Part shown: in pieces, positions 14,938 through 19,273 of the stretch
Position numbering within the stretch: position 1 is the first letter of the stretch
Layout of the letters: each line of letters starts with the position of its first letter
DNA from: JBEIFW01 sp040382215
Lineage (GTDB): Bacteria > Actinomycetota > Acidimicrobiia > Acidimicrobiales > Ilumatobacteraceae
NCBI GenBank assembly: GCA_040382215.1
Contig: JBEIFW010000051.1
Coordinates: 1-19,273, forward strand
Length of the DNA stretch: 19,273 nucleotides
Reading direction: 5' to 3'
The notes under the pieces: model-generated
Databases searched by the model: none
Told to the model about the DNA's origin: nothing
The model's input: only the letters and a program-made list of their open reading frames with translations
Position numbers and translations under genes: made by a program

Positions 14938-14943
14938 CGTCGC

Positions 14944-15747
14944 GTGCGGATCCTCACCTGGAACCTCTGGTGGCAGTTCGGACCGTGGGAGCAACGCCTC
15001 GACGCCGTCGTCGCCACGTTGCGGCACTGGGCCCCCGACGTGCTGTGCCTGCAGGAGGTGTGGACCGACGCCGGTGGGCGATCGAGCGCCCAGGTGATCG
15101 CCGAGGCGCTCGGCCATCCGAGCGTCGTCGACGAGATCGGGTTCACACTGGGCGAGACCGGGTTCGGCAACGCAGTGACGAGTCGATTCCCGATCGTCGG
15201 CCGAGACGCCGTCGCGCTCCCGGCCGCCGGCGAGCGCGACGAACACCGGCGGCTCGTGGTCGCCGATCTCGACACCGGCAGCGAGGCGATCACGGTGGCG
15301 TGCACCCACCTGAACTGGCGCCCCGACCACGGGCACGTGCGCCGCGCCCAGGTGGCTTCGATCGGCGAAGCACTGGCCCGGCGGCGCCAGGCGGTCACCG
15401 TGCTGTGCGGCGATCTGAACGCCGAGCCCACGAGCGACGAGGTGCGGGCGCTCACCGGCCTTGCGCCGCTGAGCGCGCCCGGTCTGGTGTTCACGGACGC
15501 GTGGTCAGCGGCCGGGCGCGGTGCCGGCAACACGTGGGACAACGTCAACCCCTTCGCCGCCACCGAGCGAGAGCCCGATCGGCGAATCGACTACGTGCTC
15601 GTGGCCTGGCCCTACCCCGCCGGATACGGGCACCCCGTCCGGGCCGAACTCGTCGGCACCGCCCCGGTCACCGGGGTGTGGCCCTCGGACCACTACGGCG
15701 TCATCGTGGACCTCGCCGACCCGCCAGCATCGATCAGCGACCCGTGA
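14944..15747 (+). CDS. Endonuclease/exonuclease/phosphatase-family hydrolase
   Basis: A 267-residue metal-dependent phosphoesterase of the DNase I/exonuclease III fold. Core motifs are TWNLWW (N7), LQEVW (E38), THLNW (H122), GDLNAEP (D157, N159), DRRIDYVL (D216) and SDHYGV (D249, H250), so the full catalytic set is present. There is no signal peptide, so it should act in the cytoplasm. The family includes nucleases, sphingomyelinases and inositol or nucleotide phosphatases; the motifs alone do not choose between them. GTG 14944 was chosen because MRILTWN is the normal N-terminus of the fold and TAGCGT lies 6 bases upstream. The 3' end overlaps the convergent enoyl-CoA hydratase gene by 14 bases. 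Confidence 0.9.
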   Translation: MRILTWNLWWQFGPWEQRLDAVVATLRHWAPDVLCLQEVWTDAGGRSSAQVIAEALGHPSVVDEIGFTLGETGFGNAVTSRFPIVGRDAVALPAAGERDEHRRLVVADLDTGSEAITVACTHLNWRPDHGHVRRAQVASIGEALARRRQAVTVLCGDLNAEPTSDEVRALTGLAPLSAPGLVFTDAWSAAGRGAGNTWDNVNPFAATEREPDRRIDYVLVAWPYPAGYGHPVRAELVGTAPVTGVWPSDHYGVIVDLADPPASISDP

Positions 15748-16525
15748 AGCGAGCGGGCCGCTTGGCCAGGAACGCCGCAATGCCTTCCTGACCGTCAGCC
15801 GTACCCGCAAGCGCAGCGATCGACCGCACCTCGGCGTCCATCGTCGCTTCCAGCGCCGACGACGCACCCTCGAGCAACAGCCGCTTGGAGGCGCCGAACG
15901 CAAGCGTCGGACCCTCGGCGAGCGCTGCGGCGATCGCCGAGGCCCGGTCGCGCACGTCGGCATCCGGGACCACCTCGTTGACGAGACCCCAGTTCAGCGC
16001 GTCGCGAGCGGTGAGCACGCGGTTCGTGAGCACGAGTTCGGTGGCCCGGCGCAGGCCGACGACGCGGGCCAGGAAGTACGACGACGTACCGTCGGGGCTG
16101 AGCCCGACCTTGGTGTAGGCCATCGTGAACTTGGCCGACTCGCCGGCCACGACGAGGTCGCAGGCCGCGATCAGGCTCATGCCGGCGCCACCGCACGTAC
16201 CCGTGACCGCGGCCACGACCGGTGCGCCCAGACGGGCGAATCGGCTCTGCGCGACGTGCAGGTCGAGCGCCACGTGTTCGAGGTGCACGCCGACCTCGGC
16301 CGGAGTGCGGGTGGCGAAGTCCGACAGGTCGCCCCCGCCGCAGAACACCTTGCCGTTCGCGCCCAGCACCACGGCGCGCACCGAAGGGTCGTGGCTGATC
16401 CGCAGCGAGACGTCGCGCAGTTCGGCGGCGAGCGCCCGATCGATCGTGTTCGCCGCCGAGGGCCGATCGAGGATGATGCGGGCCACGCCGTCGGCGAGGT
16501 CGAACTGCAGTGAGGTGTACGTCAC
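15734..16525 (-). CDS. PaaG-like enoyl-CoA hydratase/isomerase
   Basis: A 263-residue crotonase-fold protein from GTG 16525. The oxyanion-hole segments are FCGGGDL (61-67) and GTCGGAG (109-115). The two catalytic glutamates of classical enoyl-CoA hydratase are absent: the first site reads GAGMSLIAACD and the second AYTKVGL, as in PaaG (1,2-epoxyphenylacetyl-CoA isomerase) and related isomerases. The PaaG-like aspartate is kept as D145 in GLSPDGTSS. It may therefore isomerise rather than hydrate an acyl-CoA. TACGGT lies 7 bases before the GTG. It overlaps the 3' end of the endonuclease-family gene by 14 bases and follows the MetE-like gene by 43 bases on the same strand. Confidence 0.9.
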   Translation of the reverse strand: MTYTSLQFDLADGVARIILDRPSAANTIDRALAAELRDVSLRISHDPSVRAVVLGANGKVFCGGGDLSDFATRTPAEVGVHLEHVALDLHVAQSRFARLGAPVVAAVTGTCGGAGMSLIAACDLVVAGESAKFTMAYTKVGLSPDGTSSYFLARVVGLRRATELVLTNRVLTARDALNWGLVNEVVPDADVRDRASAIAAALAEGPTLAFGASKRLLLEGASSALEATMDAEVRSIAALAGTADGQEGIAAFLAKRPARFTGR

Positions 16526-16532
16526 GGCGCGG

Positions 16533-16538
16533 ACCGTA
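16533..16538 (-). promoter_or_regulatory. Candidate -10 element of the PaaG-like gene
   Basis: The minus strand reads TACGGT, 7 bases before GTG 16525, with no Shine-Dalgarno. It lies in the 43-base gap after the MetE-like gene and suggests a separate leaderless transcript. Confidence 0.45.
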
Positions 16539-16568
16539 CCCGGCCAACGCCGGATCCCGCGCCGACCC

Positions 16569-17582
16569 TCAGGCGCCGAGCGAGAGCCGGGTGGCCACCG
16601 CCTGGGTGACGACCCGCTCGGAGAGATCGACGGCGAGGTCGAACACCCGAGCGGCCATGGCCTGGTCGTGATCGGCCAGACCGCACACCGGCGTCACCAG
16701 CGACTGCCGACGGAGCCGGGCGGCGTCGCAGCCACCCTGGACGAGTTCGCACCACAGAGCCGAGAGCTCCCGCCAGTGACGCTCGGCGGTGAGTCCGACC
16801 GGTCCATCCACCGGGATCGCACCCCAGGCGATCACACCGCCCCGCTCGAGGAAGCGGGCGAGGTAGCCCGCCGAACGAGCGAGCCCGGCGTGTACGGGCA
16901 CTGAGACGAGCGCCGGTCCGGCGGCCACGAGTGCGGCCACGTCCGGTTCGCTGCAGCAGTGGATGCCGGCGAACGCTCGTCCCTCGAGTGCCGCCAGTGC
17001 ACCGGAGACCAGATCGAGTGCGGCGTCCGGCGGAAGCGGGAACCCCGGGCACAGCACGGTGCTCATCACCGGCTCGTCGAGGAACACCACCTGCGACGAG
17101 GCCGGAAGTGCCGCAGCCACCGCCTCGTGCACCGCACGAAGGTGCGTTCGTACGGCGCGCACGGCGACGTCGAACGCGATGCCGGGCGGTGCACCTCGCC
17201 GCATGAGGGCGAGGCCGAGCGTCAGTGGTCCGGTGAACTGCCACTTCACCGGACCGGTCCTCCCCGCAGCTTCCCGCAAGAAGGCACGCAGGGATCCGAA
17301 GGCGTCGTGGTCGATGTCGGCGACGACCTTGGCGAGTGGGTGCAACCGGCTCGGGTCGACGTCGACGCCACCGTCGCCGTCGATGCGCACCCCCCGCACG
17401 CCCACCAACCCCTGCGCCAGCGGGTGTTCGGCTTCGGAGGCGTGCGGCAGGGTCGGCACGAACGGCAACTCGGGGAGGCGCTCCAGCACGTACCGGGCGG
17501 CTTCGCGTCGATCGACGTGCGGGAGGCTCCCGATCCCCGTCGCGGCGCCCTGGGGGATAACCGAACGAGCGGGTTCGTTCAC
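16569..17582 (-). CDS. MetE-like (cobalamin-independent methionine synthase C-terminal domain) protein
   Basis: A 337-residue protein with only the catalytic-type barrel of cobalamin-independent methionine synthase (Meth_synt_2, UROD/MetE-like). Features are GIGSLPH (16-22), KWQFTGPLTLG, FLDEPVMS, HCC at 208-210 and TPVCGL with C300. H208, C210 and C300 match the H-x-C ... C zinc ligands of MetE. The expected acidic ligand about 24 residues after the histidine falls in VSVPVH and is not evident. The N-terminal MetE half is absent, so the methyl donor and acceptor are unknown. GTG 17582 was chosen because GGGAGG precedes it by 8 bases; earlier in-frame starts (GTG 17591, ATG 17684) would sit on or before this ribosome-binding site or against the divergent gene. 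Actinobacteria such as Mycobacterium tuberculosis carry a similar gene beside ligA (Rv3015c, from memory). Confidence 0.85.
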   Translation of the reverse strand: MNEPARSVIPQGAATGIGSLPHVDRREAARYVLERLPELPFVPTLPHASEAEHPLAQGLVGVRGVRIDGDGGVDVDPSRLHPLAKVVADIDHDAFGSLRAFLREAAGRTGPVKWQFTGPLTLGLALMRRGAPPGIAFDVAVRAVRTHLRAVHEAVAAALPASSQVVFLDEPVMSTVLCPGFPLPPDAALDLVSGALAALEGRAFAGIHCCSEPDVAALVAAGPALVSVPVHAGLARSAGYLARFLERGGVIAWGAIPVDGPVGLTAERHWRELSALWCELVQGGCDAARLRRQSLVTPVCGLADHDQAMAARVFDLAVDLSERVVTQAVATRLSLGA

Positions 17583-17588
17583 CTGTGA

Positions 17589-17596
17589 CACCTCCC
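17589..17596 (-). promoter_or_regulatory. Shine-Dalgarno deciding the MetE-like start
   Basis: The minus strand reads GGGAGGTG here. With GGGAGG as the ribosome-binding site, GTG 17582 follows at 8 bases, whereas the GTG at 17591 lies within the site itself. This favours the shorter protein. Confidence 0.6.
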
Positions 17597-17693
17597 GTCG
17601 CCCCTTGGTCGCACGCCGCGAACCGGATCTCGAGTCTGCTGCGCCGACCCCTGGGGTTTCCACCTCGGCCGCCAAGGTCGGCATCCTTGTGCC

Positions 17694-18569
17694 ATGCGTC
17701 GCCGAGAACCGCTGGCATGGATCGGGGCGATCGCTGTCGCTGCGCTCCCAGTTCCGCTCGCTCCTGCGCTGTCCGGCGCACTCCACGGTCGCAGCGCGGC
17801 GACAGTGGCGGTGATCGCTGTCGCTGCGTGGCTGGCGTGGGGTGCGACCCTACTCGCCGCGCTCGTGCCGACGACCGTGAGCCTCACGGTCCTGCGACTG
17901 CTGACACCCGTTGCACCCCTGGCCGCCATCGCGAGCGCCTTCGGCGGCGCCTCGTCGGGACCCGCCGCTGCCGGCGCAGCGCTCGGGGCGATCGCTGCCG
18001 CAGTGGCGCACTCCGCCGAGGTCGGTCACCGGTTCGTGCAGGGATCGGCCTACGGCGACGAGACCCGTTTCGGGTTGAGGCCTCCGGGAGCCCTGCTCGT
18101 GCTGCTTCCCGTGGGCTGGTGCGCAGGCGCCGCTGCGCTCGCCGTGGGCGCAGGGTTGACCGCGTCCGGGCGGTGGCCGCTCGGCGTGCCGATGGCCGTG
18201 GTGGGCGGTGCATGGTCCGCTCTGTTCGGGCTGCGCTGCCACCGCCTCTCACGACGGTTTCTGGTGTTCGTGCCGGCCGGCTTCGTGATCCACGACCACC
18301 TGGTGCTCAGCGACACGGCGCTGTTCCTGCGAGCCCAGTTGGCCGGGTTCGGTCTCGCCCGAGCCGGCACGGGCGCAGCCGACCTGACCGGCGGAGCCCT
18401 GGGCAATGCGGTCGAGTTCCGCCTCGTGGAGCCGGGGACAGTCGTGCTGAACGATCGGTCACGGCCCGGGGGACGAGCCATTCACCTCAGCGCAGGGCTG
18501 GTGGCCCCGAGCCGTCCCGGACGGGTGCTCGCCGAGGCCCGCCGGCGCGGGCTCGCCGTCGACGCCTAA
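17694..18569 (+). CDS. Polytopic membrane protein with soluble C-terminal domain, unknown function
   Basis: A 291-residue protein from ATG 17694, divergent from the MetE-like gene (111-base gap). About six hydrophobic segments are visible (near 8-30, 35-58, 64-83, 88-106, 131-155 and 162-180), with a charged loop at 107-130 (HSAEVGHRFVQGSAYGDETRF). After residue 182 comes a soluble domain of about 105 residues starting RCHRLSRRFLVFVPAGFVIHDHLVL, whose alternating strands recall bacterial PH-like domains; that is only an impression. No enzyme motif is present and I do not recognise the family with certainty. CATCCT six bases before the start may be a weak -10. The stop overlaps the convergent LOG-family gene by 4 bases. 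Confidence 0.8.
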   Translation: MRRREPLAWIGAIAVAALPVPLAPALSGALHGRSAATVAVIAVAAWLAWGATLLAALVPTTVSLTVLRLLTPVAPLAAIASAFGGASSGPAAAGAALGAIAAAVAHSAEVGHRFVQGSAYGDETRFGLRPPGALLVLLPVGWCAGAAALAVGAGLTASGRWPLGVPMAVVGGAWSALFGLRCHRLSRRFLVFVPAGFVIHDHLVLSDTALFLRAQLAGFGLARAGTGAADLTGGALGNAVEFRLVEPGTVVLNDRSRPGGRAIHLSAGLVAPSRPGRVLAEARRRGLAVDA

Positions 18570-19153
18570 CGATCAGACCGGTCGACCCACTTGGGAGTAG
18601 GCACCGGCGGCGGGTTCCGCAACGCAACGAGTAGATCGGCGACGGACGCCGTGCGCTGCACCATCGACCGGTGCTCGGGGCTGACGAAACCCGCCCGGAC
18701 CGCACCGTCGAGGAGGTCGACGAACGGCTGCCAGTAACCCGCGACGTCGTGCAGCACGATGGGCTTGCCGTGGATGCCGAGCTGCGCCCAGGTGATCACC
18801 TCGCACAGCTCGTCGAGGGTTCCCACGCCTCCGGGTAGGGCGACGAACCCGTCGGCGAGATCGGCCATCAGCTCTTTTCGTTTGTGCATCGTGGGCACGA
18901 CGAAGAGCTCGGTGATCCCTTGATGGGCGATCTCGGCCTCGACGAGCGCTTGCGGGATCACACCGATCACGCGCCCACCAGCGGCGAGCGCACCGTCCGC
19001 AAGCGCTCCCATGAGCCCGACGCGCCCGCCTCCGTAGACGATCCCGATCCCCTCGGCCGCCAGCGCCGCACCGACGACGGCGGCGGCGTGCCGGTAGGCA
19101 GCAGGGTTGCCGAGACGGGAGCCGCAGTAGATGCCGACACGGTCGAGCGCCAT
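18566..19153 (-). CDS. LOG-family (TIGR00730) nucleotide 5'-monophosphate phosphoribohydrolase
   Basis: A 195-residue Rossmann-fold protein of the LOG / 'lysine decarboxylase-like' family. Family motifs are GIYCGSRLG at the N-terminus, the nucleotide-binding GGGRVGLMG (41-49), MHKRKELM (89-96, with the conserved arginine) and PGGVGTLDEL (107-116, with E115). Homologues cleave cytokinin riboside 5'-monophosphates or, in bacteria, AMP and related nucleotides to base plus ribose 5-phosphate; older annotation as lysine decarboxylase is wrong. It is cytoplasmic. The C-terminus overlaps the convergent membrane-protein gene by 4 bases. GAGGAT at 19160-19165, six bases before ATG 19153, could be a weak -10. 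Confidence 0.92.
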   Translation of the reverse strand: MALDRVGIYCGSRLGNPAAYRHAAAVVGAALAAEGIGIVYGGGRVGLMGALADGALAAGGRVIGVIPQALVEAEIAHQGITELFVVPTMHKRKELMADLADGFVALPGGVGTLDELCEVITWAQLGIHGKPIVLHDVAGYWQPFVDLLDGAVRAGFVSPEHRSMVQRTASVADLLVALRNPPPVPTPKWVDRSDR

Positions 19154-19189
19154 GACCGCATCCTCGCAGCTCGAGCGCGTCCGTGGGGC

Positions 19190-19231
19190 GGGCCCCCACA
19201 GGGACGGCGCCCCGGCCGTGGTGGGGGGCCC
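19190..19231. repeat. G/C-rich inverted repeat upstream of the LOG gene
   Basis: GGGCCCCCAC (19190-19199) can pair with GTGGGGGGCCC (19221-19231) with one bulge, around a 21-base loop that is itself G/C-rich. A T-rich stretch (TTTGGGTTGTTGT) follows on the plus strand. No plus-strand gene in the window ends near it, so a terminator role is uncertain. Confidence 0.4.
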
Positions 19232-19248
19232 CGTTTGGGTTGTTGTGT

Positions 19249-19260
19249 GAACGCCAGTTC
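19249..19260. promoter_or_regulatory. Candidate LexA (SOS) box
   Basis: GAACGCCAGTTC matches the GAAC-N4-GTTC core of actinobacterial and Bacillus LexA sites, with symmetric T/A flanks. The central four bases do not match the mycobacterial preference, and the flanks are T/A rather than C/G. It lies 95 bases before the LOG gene start and 13 bases from the right edge, so it could serve an unseen gene to the right. Confidence 0.3.
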
Positions 19261-19273
19261 AGTACGAACAAGG

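Noticed and set aside
16540..16553. CCGGC-CAAC-GCCGG hairpin between the MetE-like and PaaG-like genes
   Set aside because: Only five base pairs and no U-run; it also lies where the PaaG-like promoter spacer should be, so I did not list it as a terminator.
17583..17693. Possible riboswitch before the MetE-like gene
   Set aside because: The 111 bases show no match I can recognise to SAM, SAH or cobalamin riboswitch cores, and part of the stretch must hold the divergent promoter.
18573..19271. A 232-codon minus-strand frame overlapping the LOG gene and reaching the window edge
   Set aside because: The translation is Arg/Ala-rich without motifs and is in a different frame from the well-conserved LOG protein.

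Overview
This window looks like a chromosomal segment of a high-G+C actinobacterium, plausibly a member of the Acidimicrobiia. That placement is an inference from the base composition, frequent GTG starts, an F420-type luciferase-like oxidoreductase, proline/threonine-rich lipoprotein linkers and start sites that look leaderless. There are 19 protein genes (the first one cut by the window edge), no RNA genes, no insertion sequences and no CRISPR array. The density is very high: many neighbours overlap by 1-14 bases, and the longest non-coding stretch is about 120 bases at the right end.

Left end (1-2182, + strand): the Pro/Thr-rich tail of a truncated protein, apbE (FAD:protein FMN transferase) and a ferric-reductase-like four-histidine membrane protein are joined by 4-base ATGA overlaps. 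They look like a small flavin/haem electron-transfer operon. The membrane protein's reading frame lacks a stop after its conserved domain and runs antisense through the whole of cdd.

1679-6874 (- strand): a nucleoside-scavenging operon read right to left. It holds a BMP-family lipoprotein, two permeases, a double-ATPase subunit and cytidine deaminase, the last four tightly coupled by overlaps.

6956-10425: a transmembrane Ser/Thr kinase with four PASTA repeats (-), a divergent one-pass membrane protein of unknown function (+) and a lipoprotein of unknown function (-).

10452-13059: ligA (-) and a divergent SnoaL-like protein (+). 13088-14919 (-): an SDR dehydrogenase and an F420-type LLM oxidoreductase, overlapping by 4 bases. 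14944-15747 (+): an endonuclease/exonuclease/phosphatase-family enzyme. 15734-17582 (-): a PaaG-like enoyl-CoA hydratase/isomerase and a MetE-like protein. 17694-18569 (+): a polytopic membrane protein. 18566-19153 (-): a LOG-family nucleotide hydrolase. The last 120 bases hold a G/C-rich inverted repeat and a palindrome resembling an actinobacterial LexA site.

I found no clear new defence or mobile system. The strongest signal beyond the genes is a recurring TANNNT hexamer 6-9 bases before the start codon of seven genes, typical of leaderless promoters. One pair of these hexamers overlaps within a 24-base divergent gap.
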